Shown piece by piece: positions 39,117 through 48,096 of a stretch of 64,000 bases of DNA. Origin of the DNA: Alphaproteobacteria bacterium (lineage in GTDB: Bacteria; Pseudomonadota; Alphaproteobacteria; Sphingomonadales; Kordiimonadaceae). The stretch spans positions 16,589 through 80,588 of the forward strand of contig SBGU01000040.1 in the NCBI GenBank assembly GCA_006226495.1. The letters are read 5' to 3'. Under the pieces are notes generated by a model. The model searched no databases. It was not told where the DNA came from and saw only the letters and a program-made list of their open reading frames with translations. A program made the translations under genes and the position numbers. Positions within the stretch are counted from its first letter, which is position 1, and every line of letters starts with the position of its first letter.

Positions 39117-39583
39117 GGCCGGCCTCCTCCGAAGGGGGGCAGCTTGGGCGCCTGTTCGGCGGCCCGGCCCAACTGGTCGGCTTTGTGGGCTTCGAACGCT
39201 TCCGGGTTCCATATCTGGAATTTGCGACCGATGCCCACAAAGGTGCAGGCATCGTCGATGCCGGCGCCGGCCTTCAGTTCGGCGGGCAGCATCACACGGC
39301 CTTCGGGGTCGAAGGAAAGCTGGCTGGCACCGGCAAGGATTGCGGTGGCGACGGACATCTGGTCGGGGTCGAAAGGTCCAAAATCGCCGTAAAGCCGGTC
39401 AGACAATTGTTCAAGGAATGCAAGGTCCGCGCCTTCGATGCACGGCAGATTGAGGGGGCGGTAGATCACGATGCCGGGGAAGGCACCTTCGGACGCACAA
39501 ACGGCATTACGGAAGGGAGCCGGCACGGACACGCGCCCCTTCTTGTCAACCCGGTTTGTAAATGTGGACAGGAAAAATGCCAT
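39113..39583 (-). CDS. mraZ: Transcriptional regulator / cell-division protein MraZ
   Basis: A 156-residue protein with two AbrB-like DNA-binding halves: [20 protein letters not shown] and [17 protein letters not shown]. MraZ binds repeats upstream of its own gene and tunes the dcw cluster. The ATG at 39583 begins the conserved [13 protein letters not shown]; an upstream in-frame start at 39622 adds a non-conserved extension. First gene of the cluster; a matching repeat array lies 80-140 bp upstream. Confidence 0.95.
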   Translation of the reverse strand: MAFFLSTFTNRVDKKGRVSVPAPFRNAVCASEGAFPGIVIYRPLNLPCIEGADLAFLEQLSDRLYGDFGPFDPDQMSVATAILAGASQLSFDPEGRVMLPAELKAGAGIDDACTFVGIGRKFQIWNPEAFEAHKADQLGRAAEQAPKLPPFGGGRP

Positions 39584-39661
39584 TGCCCTGCGTCCCCCGT
39601 TTCCCCCTTCCGGCCGCCGCATACGACAGGAAAGGCATCCGGATCGTCATCCGGACCCATT

Positions 39662-39726
39662 TGGGATATCATGGGCATTCATGGTTGGTCAATGGGACAA
39701 TATGGGAAAACCCGAGTTTTTCTGGG
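39662..39726 (-). promoter_or_regulatory. MraZ-box array (direct TGGG repeats)
   Basis: TGGG cores begin at 39662, 39672, 39693, 39703 and 39723, and a TGGT at 39682: a 10-bp (once 11) rhythm. This is the TGGGN-N5 direct-repeat pattern described for the MraZ operator of E. coli. A possible -35 TTGACC (complement of 39687-39692) lies inside the array, which would let MraZ block it. Confidence 0.8.
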
Positions 39727-39876
39727 ACGCCGCACCCCGACCAAATGGCCTTTTTCTCCTTATATTTCCGTCAGTTGATCACCTTTGTTCTTTTAATGTT
39801 CCGCATCAATTGGCTGGTTCGGCCACCCCTGTTCTGGGCCCGCATGGGCGGCGGTGGGAAAACCGCGCATTTCCAA

Positions 39877-39905
39877 GAAAAAAGGGAGACCGAAGCCTCC
39901 CTTTT
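39877..39905 (-). terminator. Rho-independent terminator after hrpB
   Basis: Stem AAAGGGAG (39881-39888) with CTCCCTTT (39897-39904); on the minus strand the loop is CTTCGGT-like and the stem is followed by TTTTTTCTT. 58 bp past the hrpB stop. Confidence 0.85.
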
Positions 39906-39962
39906 GACCAGAACACCCATGATTTCCCAACCGGTACCCACCCTGCCGCACCGCCGGGACAC

Positions 39963-42434
39963 TCAGCCTGACGAAGCGCCCCTGGGTTTGGCACGTGCTG
40001 TCGCCTGTGCGCCGCCCGGGTCGTCCGGCCAGAAATGGCGGGGGTATCGCCCCCTCATGTCCTTGACCACATCAGCCCAGGAACCACGCCAGAAACCCGG
40101 CAAATCGCGGGTCATCTGGATCGGACGATGCGCGGGCGACAAGAGGATGAGCAGCAGGGGCGTTTTGCCACCCATAATCGCTGGATGTCTGGTCAGCCCA
40201 AAAAGCTCCTGCACACGCACCTCGATGGCGGGCGCCGTTTCATGCGTATAATCGATCGGGATACGCAACCCGGTCGGCGCCTGGAAATGGGAAGGCAGCA
40301 GGTCGTCGATCTGCGACCGCAGGTCCCAGGGCAACAGGGCCGACAAGGCGCCTTCAAGCAGCTCGGGCGTGATTTTCGAGACAGCCGTTACATCATAAAG
40401 GCAAGGCAACAACCAGTTTTCGACGTCGGCCTGCAGGGCCCGGTCGCTCAGGTCCGGCCAGGGCGCGCCAAGTATTTCTTGCAAATAGGTTGCACGCGCA
40501 CGCAGCGCCAACTGCCCCTTGCTCCATGGCAGGATATCCAGACCCAAGTCTTCGATGCCGGCACACAGGAGCGCTGCAGCGGCTTCTGCATCCTCAACTT
40601 TGGCAGATGCATCCGCGAGGACAACCTGATCGATTGCGCGAACACGGCGCGCCCGGACGCTGCGGGAACCACGATCAAATTCGAGGCGGGTTTCGTCGAC
40701 AATATGCGCCGAAAAACTCTCCTCTATCTCGTTGATGTCGATCCGGGCGGCGGCACGGATACGCCCGTTCGCGGCCTGCCCGCTGATATCTGTCACCACC
40801 AGGAACCTGTGCTGCGCCAAGGCATTCGCCTCGGGCAAGCTGGCGGCGCGCCCGTTTGCGAGGCGGTATCGGCCCCGCTGACCGGCAGCTTGTGCCAGGC
40901 GGTCCGGGTAAGCATTCGCCAGCATTTGGCCGATGCTCATGGTTCGCGTCTGTTGCCGGGACGTGGCTGCCAGTTTTGCCCAGCGGCCGGCAAGCGCCCT
41001 GGCGTCCCTGGCCCGGGGGCTTTGGTCGGCCCGGAAAAGGCGCAACCGGTCCTCAAGGTCAATCGCGTCGCCGCCCAGCCCGTGTTCGGACACAAGGGCT
41101 GCAATGTCCGCGGCCTCCCGGGCGTTGCCGCCTGCCGCGGCGCGCTGGATCATGTGCGCCAGGCGTGGATGGACCGGGAAGGCGGCCAGCGCGCGGCCCT
41201 CGTCGGTTATCTGCCCGCGGCTGTCGGTGGCATCCAGCCTCTCGAGGAGCGCGGTGGCCTCGGCCCAGGCGGACGCGGGCGGCTGGTCAACGAACTGCAT
41301 CTGCGCGGGGTCGCTGACCCCCCATGCCGCGAGGCTGAGCGCCAGCGGGGCCAGGTCGGCGGCCAGAATTTCCGGCGTGTCGAAAGCTGCGAGCGCGGCG
41401 GTTTGCCCCTTGTTCCACAGGCGATAGCATATGCCGTCTTCGGTACGACCGGCACGGCCCTGCCTTTGTGTGGCAGCCGCCTGCGATATTTTTCTGGTTT
41501 CCAGCCGGGTCAGTGCCGTTGCGGGTTCAAAGACCGGCACCCGCGCGAGCCCGCTGTCGACAACAATACGGATTCCCTCGATGGTCAAAGACGTTTGCGC
41601 GATTGTGGTTGCCAGCACTACCTTGCGGCGCCCCTTGGCCGCGGGCGCAATGGCCCGGTCCTGCTCTCGGGGGGAAAGGCGGCCATAAAGCGGCCCAATA
41701 TCCGTTGTGTCCGCAACCCGGGCCGACAGGCGCTCGGCCACGCGGCGTATTTCCGCTTCGCCGGGCAAAAACACCAGAATGGAACCCTGCTCGTCCTGAA
41801 GCGCCATCAGCACCGTGGCGACAACATGGTCCTCCATGCGAACGTCAGGTTTTGGCGGCACATAGCGTGTTTCCACCGGGAAGGCGCGCCCCTCGCATTC
41901 GATCAGCGGCGCATCGCACAACAGCCTGGACATGCGGCTGCTGTCCAGCGTTGCCGACATGACAAGGATGCGCAGGTCCGGCCGCAGGATGGCACTGTCA
42001 AGCGCCAGCGCCAGACCAAGGTCGCCATCCAGGCTGCGCTCGTGAAACTCATCAAAAATGACGGCGGCGACACCCTTCAGTTCAGGGTCGTCCAGGATCA
42101 TGCGGGTGAAAACACCCTCGGTCACCACTTCGATCTGCGTCCGCGCGCTCACGCGCGTGTCAAGCCGCACCCGGTAGCCGACGGTATCACCGACCTCCTC
42201 GCCAAGGGACCCGGCCATCCAGTGCGCCGCCGCCCTGGCGGCAAGGCGCCGGGGTTCCAGCATGATGATGCGCCCCTTTGCCCGCCAATCGGCGTCAAGC
42301 AGATGCAGGGGGACGCGCGTGGTCTTGCCCGCGCCCGGCGCCGCCACCAGCACGGCAAACATGTTGTCGCGCAGCGCCAATGCGAGTTGCGGCAGCACGG
42401 CATCAATGGGAAGGGGGGAGCCTGTTTTGGTCAT
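39963..42434 (-). CDS. hrpB: ATP-dependent RNA helicase HrpB
   Basis: An 823-residue DEAH/RHA-type helicase. Motif I APGAGKT (residues 32-38), motif Ia LEPRRLAARA, motif II DEFHER (a DEFH variant typical of HrpB), motif III MSATLD, motif VI QRQGRAGR; then HA2 and the HrpB C-terminal domain with LPWDLRSQIDDLLPSHFQAPTG. Cellular role poorly known. Alone, with its own terminator, and head-on to nothing in the dcw cluster. Confidence 0.95.
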   Translation of the reverse strand: MTKTGSPLPIDAVLPQLALALRDNMFAVLVAAPGAGKTTRVPLHLLDADWRAKGRIIMLEPRRLAARAAAHWMAGSLGEEVGDTVGYRVRLDTRVSARTQIEVVTEGVFTRMILDDPELKGVAAVIFDEFHERSLDGDLGLALALDSAILRPDLRILVMSATLDSSRMSRLLCDAPLIECEGRAFPVETRYVPPKPDVRMEDHVVATVLMALQDEQGSILVFLPGEAEIRRVAERLSARVADTTDIGPLYGRLSPREQDRAIAPAAKGRRKVVLATTIAQTSLTIEGIRIVVDSGLARVPVFEPATALTRLETRKISQAAATQRQGRAGRTEDGICYRLWNKGQTAALAAFDTPEILAADLAPLALSLAAWGVSDPAQMQFVDQPPASAWAEATALLERLDATDSRGQITDEGRALAAFPVHPRLAHMIQRAAAGGNAREAADIAALVSEHGLGGDAIDLEDRLRLFRADQSPRARDARALAGRWAKLAATSRQQTRTMSIGQMLANAYPDRLAQAAGQRGRYRLANGRAASLPEANALAQHRFLVVTDISGQAANGRIRAAARIDINEIEESFSAHIVDETRLEFDRGSRSVRARRVRAIDQVVLADASAKVEDAEAAAALLCAGIEDLGLDILPWSKGQLALRARATYLQEILGAPWPDLSDRALQADVENWLLPCLYDVTAVSKITPELLEGALSALLPWDLRSQIDDLLPSHFQAPTGLRIPIDYTHETAPAIEVRVQELFGLTRHPAIMGGKTPLLLILLSPAHRPIQMTRDLPGFWRGSWADVVKDMRGRYPRHFWPDDPGGAQATARAKPRGASSG

Positions 42435-42575
42435 GGACCTTACATATTTGAAACGCCCGACCCTGAAAAGCGGTATCGCATGAAAAGGCTATGGCGATGA
42501 CCGACCCGTCGCCCGATTGTGCTGAAACCAGCCTTCGTACCGAACAGGCTGGCCTTAACCCGCCGGAGCGCCGGT

Positions 42576-43046
42576 TCAAACCGGATCGCCCGCCGCCGCC
42601 TCGACCGCAGGCAGCAGCGCAGCCAGCGCCTGCCCAACATGGTTCGGCCGAGCCGGGGCCAGGTCGGCCAGCGTATACTGATCCAGTGTGCGGAAAAAAC
42701 TTGCCAGGGCCTCGCTGAACACATGTTTCAGCCGGCAAGCCGGCGTGATCACACACTGGTTGTCGCCCCCGAAACATTCCACAAGCGGCGCCCCCTGCTC
42801 GAACTCGCGCACCAGTTTGCCAACCCGGATATTCTCCGGTTTGTCAGCGAGCTTGAGGCCACCGTTTTTGCCCCGGGTTGCTTTCAGATAGCCCCGGGCA
42901 TTCAGTTCCTGCACGATTTTCATCAGATGGTTGCGCGAGATATCGTAGCTGTCGGCAATGTCCCGGATGGTCACGGTCTTGTCGCCGGCGACCGCCAGAT
43001 ACATCAGGACTCTGAGGGAATAGTCGGTATAGCGGGTAATATGCAT
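42576..43046 (-). CDS. nsrR: Nitric oxide-sensing Rrf2-family repressor NsrR
   Basis: A 156-residue winged-helix repressor. C91, C98 and C104 (ECFGGDNQCVITPACRL) match the cluster cysteines of NsrR, whose Fe-S cluster is destroyed by NO. MHITRYTDYSLRVLMYLA and SRNHLMKIVQELNARGYL are the DNA-binding part; FFRTLDQYTLADL is typical of NsrR. I use the ATG at 43046, where the family begins; the frame runs to 43112. Divergent from ric-norZ, with two tandem boxes between them. Confidence 0.93.
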   Translation of the reverse strand: MHITRYTDYSLRVLMYLAVAGDKTVTIRDIADSYDISRNHLMKIVQELNARGYLKATRGKNGGLKLADKPENIRVGKLVREFEQGAPLVECFGGDNQCVITPACRLKHVFSEALASFFRTLDQYTLADLAPARPNHVGQALAALLPAVEAAAGDPV

Positions 43047-43137
43047 CGATGATCGGTCCTGTCGTCGCCGCAACGTCTCAATAGTGATCGGCGGGCCCCG
43101 CGCCGGCTGCAAGGGGCTGCGTCATTTTGCCTCCCTA

Positions 43138-43186
43138 AAGATACATGTATTTTACACCTTATAAAGATGCATGTATTTTACTTCTT
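43138..43186. promoter_or_regulatory. Two tandem NsrR-like boxes
   Basis: Two 23-bp elements, 43138-43160 and 43164-43186, 26 bp apart. They share GAT[A/G]CATGTATTTTAC and each begins AAGAT and ends CTT, resembling the NsrR palindrome (AAGATGCAT with its inverse). They sit 92 bp from the nsrR start and 72 bp from ric, fitting control of both directions. Confidence 0.8.
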
Positions 43187-43257
43187 ATGAATGATGACCA
43201 TTCTGGGAGCCGATGCGCCCCGCACCGGCCCCGCAAGCTTAGATGTCGGAGACGATC

Positions 43258-43938
43258 ATGACCTTACTGGAAACGCCCATAGGGACGCTGGCCGAGCAGA
43301 TACCCGGCGCCACCGCCCTGTTTCACCGCCACGGACTGCAATTCTGCTGCGGCGGCAGCCATTCGCTTGAACAGGCTGTGAACAAGGCCGGCGTCGACCT
43401 GGCCGAAGTGCTGGTCGACCTGTCGCGCCTGACCTGCCGTGACAGCGAAGAACGTGACTGGAAGTCCGAACAGGTTTCGGGGTTGATCAGCCATATTCTG
43501 GAACGCTTCCACAAGGTGCACCGGGAACAGTTGCAGGAACTGGTGCGGCTGGCCAGCCGGGTGGAACAGGTGCATCACGACAAACCGGCATGCCCGCTTG
43601 GCCTTGCCGACCACCTGCGCCTCATGACGGTGGAGCTGGAAAGCCACATGCAGAAGGAAGAGCAGGTTCTGTTCCCGATGATCCTGCGTGGCCAGGGCAT
43701 GCTGGCGGCCGGCCCGGTGCGCATCATGATGGCTGAACATGAAGGGCATGCTGAGGCGCTTTCGGTCATCGACGGGCTGACAAACGGGCTGACACCACCT
43801 GCAGACGCCTGCAATAGCTGGCGCGCGCTCTATCGCAGCCTCGGGGCGTTCCGGGCCGACCTCGAACGCCATATCGAACTTGAAAACAACATTCTCTTTT
43901 TGCGGGCCCTGAAGGGCGATGAGGTGAATCATGGCTAG
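43258..43938 (+). CDS. ric: Iron-sulfur cluster repair di-iron protein (Ric/YtfE/ScdA)
   Basis: A 226-residue protein: N-terminal ScdA domain (GTLAEQIPGATALFHRHGLQ with FCCGG) and a hemerythrin-like four-helix di-iron domain (HKVHREQLQEL, ELESHMQKEEQVLFP, MMAEHEGHAEAL, ERHIELENNILFLRA). It repairs clusters damaged by NO or delivers iron. ATG 43258 is preceded by GGAG at good spacing; ATG 43243 is an alternative. It overlaps norZ by eight bases. Confidence 0.93.
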   Translation: MTLLETPIGTLAEQIPGATALFHRHGLQFCCGGSHSLEQAVNKAGVDLAEVLVDLSRLTCRDSEERDWKSEQVSGLISHILERFHKVHREQLQELVRLASRVEQVHHDKPACPLGLADHLRLMTVELESHMQKEEQVLFPMILRGQGMLAAGPVRIMMAEHEGHAEALSVIDGLTNGLTPPADACNSWRALYRSLGAFRADLERHIELENNILFLRALKGDEVNHG

Positions 43939-46213
43939 ATACCACCGGCTTTGGTGGCTGCTGATCGGCATTTTGGCCGTCACATTTGCGCTTCTTGGTT
44001 ATTTCGGCAGGGAAGTGTACCGGCAGGCACCACCGATCCCCAATGAGGTTGTCGCCGAGGACGGCACCCTTCTGATGACAAAAGAAACAATTCTCGATGG
44101 CCAGAATGCCTGGCAATCCGTCGGCGGCATGCAACTCGGGTCCATCTGGGGCCATGGCGCTTACCAGGCACCTGACTGGACTGCCGACTGGCTGCACCGG
44201 GAACTGACCGCCTGGCTGGAACTCGCAGCCACAGATCGCTACGGCAAGGCCTATGACCAGTTGTCGGGCGAGCAGCAAAATGGCCTTAGATACGCGCTGA
44301 CCCAAGCATACCGCACCAACGGCTACGATGCTGAAACCGGCCAACTGGTTCTGGGCGCGCGCCGTATTGCGGCCATCCGCCAGACCGCCGACTATTATGA
44401 CCGCCTGTTCGGCGGCGCACCGGCCCTGCACACCACGCGCGAACATTATGCCATGAAGGATGTTACCCTGCCGGACCCCGGCCACCGGGCCCGCCTGAGT
44501 GAATTCTTCTTCTGGACCGCCTGGGCCGCCGCCACCGAACGCGCGCCCGGCGAAGCGACCTATACCAACAACTGGCCGCACGAACCCTTGATCGGCAACG
44601 TGCCGACGGCGGAAAACATCGTCTGGTCGGTAGTCAGCGTTGTGCTTCTGGTCGCCGGCATCGGCGGCCTTGTCTGGGCATGGTCGTTCCTCCGCAAGGA
44701 AGACGACGAAGAGCCCAAGACCCCGGCACGCGACCCGCTCAGCCTCGTGACACTGACACCATCGCAAAAAGCCCTGGGCAAATACCTGTTCCTGGTGGTG
44801 GCGCTTTTTGTCTTCCAGGTTTTCCTGGGCGGTTTCACCGCACACTATACGGTCGAGGGCCAGAGCTTCTACGGCATCAATATCTCCGAATGGTTCCCCT
44901 ACAGCCTCGTGCGCACCTGGCATATCCAGTCGGCCCTGTTCTGGATCGCAACCGGTTTTCTGGCCGCCGGCCTGTTTCTTGCTCCGATCATCAATGGCGG
45001 CAAGGACCCGAAATACCAGAAGCTGGGCGTCGATATCCTGTTCTGGGCCCTGGTTGCCGTGGTTCTCGGTTCCTTCACCGGCAACTATCTGGCGATTGCC
45101 CAGATCATGCCGCCCGAACTGAATTTCTGGCTCGGCCACCAGGGGTATGAATATGTCGATCTGGGCCGGCTGTGGCAGATTGGCAAGTTTGTCGGCATCG
45201 TCTTGTGGCTGGTGCTGATGATGCGCGGTATCGTGCCGGCGCTCAGGCAGCCTGGCGACAGGCACCTGTTGGCACTTCTGACAGCGTCGGTTGTCGCCAT
45301 CGGGCTGTTTTACGGTGCCGGTTTCTTCTATGGCGGGCGTACCCACCTGTCCGTGATGGAATATTGGCGCTGGTGGATCGTACATTTGTGGGTCGAAGGT
45401 TTCTTCGAGGTGTTTGCAACCACGGCCCTGGCCTTCATCTTCTGTTCGATGGGGCTGATTTCCCGGCGCATGGCGACAGTGGGGTCGCTGGCGTCCGCAT
45501 CCCTGTTCATGCTTGGCGGGGTGCCCGGCACGTTCCACCATCTCTATTTCGCCGGCACCACCACGCCGGTGATGGCGGTGGGTGCCACCTTCAGCGCGCT
45601 TGAAGTGGTGCCGCTGATCGTGCTCGGTTACGAAGCCTGGGAACATTGGCGCCTGCAGCACCGGGCACCATGGATGGCCCATGTCAAATGGCCGCTGCTG
45701 TTCTTCGTCTCTGTTGCCTTCTGGAACATGCTGGGGGCCGGCGTGCTGGGCTTCACCATCAACCCGCCGATTTCGCTCTATTATGTGCAGGGGCTGAATA
45801 CCACGGCAACCCATGCCCATGGTGCGCTCTTCGGGGTTTATGGTTTCCTGGCGCTGGGCTTCACCTTGCTGGTGCTCCGGTATATCCGGCCGGGGATGGC
45901 CTTCGAGGACCGGCTGATGCGGCCCGCTTTCTGGTGCCTGAACGGCGGCCTTGCCCTGATGCTGTTCACCAGCCTGCTGCCGATCGGCATCATCCAGTTT
46001 GTCGCCAGCACGTCCCATGGCCTTTGGTACGCCCGCAGCGAAACCTTCCTGCAAAGCGACCTCCTGGTGACCCTCAGATGGGTGCGCACCTTCGGGGATA
46101 TCGTCTTCATCGCAGGGGCGCTTCTGACCGCCTGGCAGGTGGTCAAGGGTCTGTTCGGTGTCCAGACCGGTGCCCCGCATCCCGCCCGCCCTGTGCGCGG
46201 CGAAGGTTACTGA
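43931..46213 (+). CDS. norZ: Quinol-dependent nitric oxide reductase (qNor)
   Basis: A 760-residue single-subunit NO reductase reducing NO to N2O with quinol electrons. The N-terminal extension (about residues 30-220) replaces the NorC subunit; then 12-13 helices with metal-site histidines in RTWHIQSALFWIATGFL, WRWWIVHLWVEGFFEVF, VPGTFHHLYFAGT and THAHGALFGVYG. Translationally coupled to ric; NO-controlled through NsrR boxes. A strong terminator follows. Confidence 0.96.
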   Translation: MARYHRLWWLLIGILAVTFALLGYFGREVYRQAPPIPNEVVAEDGTLLMTKETILDGQNAWQSVGGMQLGSIWGHGAYQAPDWTADWLHRELTAWLELAATDRYGKAYDQLSGEQQNGLRYALTQAYRTNGYDAETGQLVLGARRIAAIRQTADYYDRLFGGAPALHTTREHYAMKDVTLPDPGHRARLSEFFFWTAWAAATERAPGEATYTNNWPHEPLIGNVPTAENIVWSVVSVVLLVAGIGGLVWAWSFLRKEDDEEPKTPARDPLSLVTLTPSQKALGKYLFLVVALFVFQVFLGGFTAHYTVEGQSFYGINISEWFPYSLVRTWHIQSALFWIATGFLAAGLFLAPIINGGKDPKYQKLGVDILFWALVAVVLGSFTGNYLAIAQIMPPELNFWLGHQGYEYVDLGRLWQIGKFVGIVLWLVLMMRGIVPALRQPGDRHLLALLTASVVAIGLFYGAGFFYGGRTHLSVMEYWRWWIVHLWVEGFFEVFATTALAFIFCSMGLISRRMATVGSLASASLFMLGGVPGTFHHLYFAGTTTPVMAVGATFSALEVVPLIVLGYEAWEHWRLQHRAPWMAHVKWPLLFFVSVAFWNMLGAGVLGFTINPPISLYYVQGLNTTATHAHGALFGVYGFLALGFTLLVLRYIRPGMAFEDRLMRPAFWCLNGGLALMLFTSLLPIGIIQFVASTSHGLWYARSETFLQSDLLVTLRWVRTFGDIVFIAGALLTAWQVVKGLFGVQTGAPHPARPVRGEGY

Positions 46214-46248
46214 CCCGGCTGGGCCGATACGAATACCCCAAGAACAAG

Positions 46249-46282
46249 ACAGCCTCCCGATTTTCGGGAGGCTGTTTTTTTA
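46249..46282 (+). terminator. Rho-independent terminator after norZ
   Basis: A 12-bp perfect stem, ACAGCCTCCCGA (46249-46260) with TCGGGAGGCTGT (46264-46275), triloop TTT, followed by a run of T. Also close to the end of the convergent decarboxylase gene. Confidence 0.92.
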
Positions 46283-46303
46283 CCGGGGCAATCGCCGACG
46301 GGA

Positions 46304-48079
46304 TCAACTGGCAAGGGAATGCGGTTCTGCCGTTTCGCCCAGGAACCGCACCAGTTCCTCCGTCAGCGTCTCGCGCACCTTTTGGTCGGCCCAGAAGGGG
46401 TTCATGAACACCATGCGGATCAGCACCAGCCGGTCGTCGTCCAGTCGCCCGCGATAGCTGCCGACATGCCGCTGGATCACCTTGTCGTGGCTCTTGAGGC
46501 CCAAAGTGGTTTTTGAAACCGAAAAGTCCGGACAGGCGACAAAACGCTCGAACAGCGCTTCGGTGGCAGCGTTGGCCGCCTTCAGGCCGTCCCCTGCCCG
46601 CGCCAGCGAAAAACACAGGATATTGGTGTCGGCGGGACTGAAAAACCGCACATCCGGCAGCGCTTCCGCAAGGTGTGTGCGCACGTCGCGGCACGCCTTG
46701 ATGGTTTCGGCGATCACGGCACCCAGGCCATCGGCATGGAACCCCAGCGTCTTGCCGGTCAGCCATGTCGCCGCAGCACCCGCGGCCGAACGTGACCCCT
46801 CAAGCGTGGTCGACCATTTGTCCGGCACGTCGAGCCGACGTTCGAGATATGGCGCCTTGAAGCCCGATACGGCATAGGTTTCCGCATCGCGCGTCAGGAG
46901 CGCACCACACGAATAGGGGACGTACCCCAGCTTGTGCGGATCGATGGTGATGGAATGCACGTCGGTCAATGTACTGAGCGCCGCCATGCTGGACACACTC
47001 AGCACATTGCTGGGGCTGCGACCGCGCAACAGGCTGCACAGGAAACCGCCATAGGCCGCGTCGACATGGTGCCAGATGTCCCAGCCGTGCCGGTTATGGG
47101 CGGCATTCAGAATGCCCTGTACCTGATCGATGGGGTCGATCTCGCCCGTCTCTGTCGTGCCGGCAACGCTGACCACCATGGTAACGGGCCGGTTGCAGGC
47201 CCGGGCCTCGTTCAGCCGGTCCTGCAGCGAAGCCACATCCAGTTTCCCCATGGCATCAAGCGCCACCGGCCAGAAACTTTCCTCGCCGAAGCCGAAGATA
47301 TTGGTCGCCTTGGTCCAGGAGAAATGTTTGTTTTCGGGCACCAGCATCACCGGGCCGCGATAGGCGATACCGAAGGCCGCATTCATGCGTTCGCCGAAGC
47401 CATAAGGGTTGCTGGCGACCGCACTGAAGCCACGCAGGTTGTCGACCGGCACGTTATAGTCCTTCACCAGTTGCCGGAACCGGGCCCAGCCCATATGGGC
47501 CGCATCGAACAGATCGAGCCGTACCTTGTGGATTTCGGCGATATAAAGCGCCAGGCTGAGCCAGTGATCCTGCCGGAACCGGGCGCGCCAGACCGCCTCG
47601 AAGTTCGCCACCGTGCCACCGCCGGTGATATGGCCATGGGCGCGATCCGGGTCATAGCCCAGCATCTCGGCCAGCATGGCGATCACTTCGGTTTCGATGC
47701 GCGACCCTACCCGGGCGGCATCGCGGCTTGTATTGTTCGGGTTGTGCAGCAGGATGGCAAAATGGCCCAGAAGCGCCGGCAGGCTGAGTTCCGATACCAT
47801 ATGGCCGATATAACGCGGTGTATATTTCGGCACCTCGTCGGTCAGCATTTCCTTGAGCTCGTCCAGGCCCTGCGTCATGGCCTCGCGGGCCATCAGATAG
47901 GCCGGCGCCCGTCGTTCGGCGAGGGTGGACACCGGCTGATCGTCAGGAAACAGGTGCTTGCGCCACTGGAACCAGTGCTCGAGCACGGCCTGAAATTCGG
48001 CGCGCACCCAGGCTTCGTTCTCTGCCTTGGGGCCAAGGAAGAAGGCTTTGTAGGCATCGGTTTTTTTGGCGCCTGCCAT
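46304..48079 (-). CDS. PLP-dependent amino acid decarboxylase (group II)
   Basis: A 591-residue fold-type I enzyme related to glutamate/tyrosine/aromatic decarboxylases. HITGGGTVANFEAVWRAR, DIWHHVDAAYGGF and ITIDPHKLGYVPYSCGAL (Schiff-base Lys) are clear. I start at the ATG at 48079, which follows GAGGAGG; the ATG at 48100, overlapping the moeA stop, is an alternative. It is last in the moaA operon, an unusual place; substrate unknown. No matching amino-acid antiporter is adjacent, which argues against acid resistance. Confidence 0.85.
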   Translation of the reverse strand: MAGAKKTDAYKAFFLGPKAENEAWVRAEFQAVLEHWFQWRKHLFPDDQPVSTLAERRAPAYLMAREAMTQGLDELKEMLTDEVPKYTPRYIGHMVSELSLPALLGHFAILLHNPNNTSRDAARVGSRIETEVIAMLAEMLGYDPDRAHGHITGGGTVANFEAVWRARFRQDHWLSLALYIAEIHKVRLDLFDAAHMGWARFRQLVKDYNVPVDNLRGFSAVASNPYGFGERMNAAFGIAYRGPVMLVPENKHFSWTKATNIFGFGEESFWPVALDAMGKLDVASLQDRLNEARACNRPVTMVVSVAGTTETGEIDPIDQVQGILNAAHNRHGWDIWHHVDAAYGGFLCSLLRGRSPSNVLSVSSMAALSTLTDVHSITIDPHKLGYVPYSCGALLTRDAETYAVSGFKAPYLERRLDVPDKWSTTLEGSRSAAGAAATWLTGKTLGFHADGLGAVIAETIKACRDVRTHLAEALPDVRFFSPADTNILCFSLARAGDGLKAANAATEALFERFVACPDFSVSKTTLGLKSHDKVIQRHVGSYRGRLDDDRLVLIRMVFMNPFWADQKVRETLTEELVRFLGETAEPHSLAS

Positions 48080-48096
48080 GACCTGTCCCTCCTCTG

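Larger units (their letters stand above)
39584..39962. other. Control region between mraZ and hrpB
   Basis: No gene. It holds the leader and promoter of the dcw cluster (minus strand), the TGGG repeat array (39662-39726) and a terminator for hrpB (39877-39905). The segment 39661-39800 is more AT-rich than the genes. Confidence 0.7.

Noticed and set aside
35838..39392. 1184-codon plus-strand open frame opposite murE, ftsI, ftsL, rsmH and mraZ
   Set aside because: It is the antisense shadow of high-GC genes; it shows no domain and covers five well-identified genes.
40035..42500. 821-codon frame antisense to hrpB
   Set aside because: Pure shadow; no recognisable motif, while hrpB has all helicase motifs.
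43766..46180. 804-codon minus frame opposite norZ
   Set aside because: Low-complexity His/Gln/Gly-rich translation typical of reverse-frame reading; norZ is certain.
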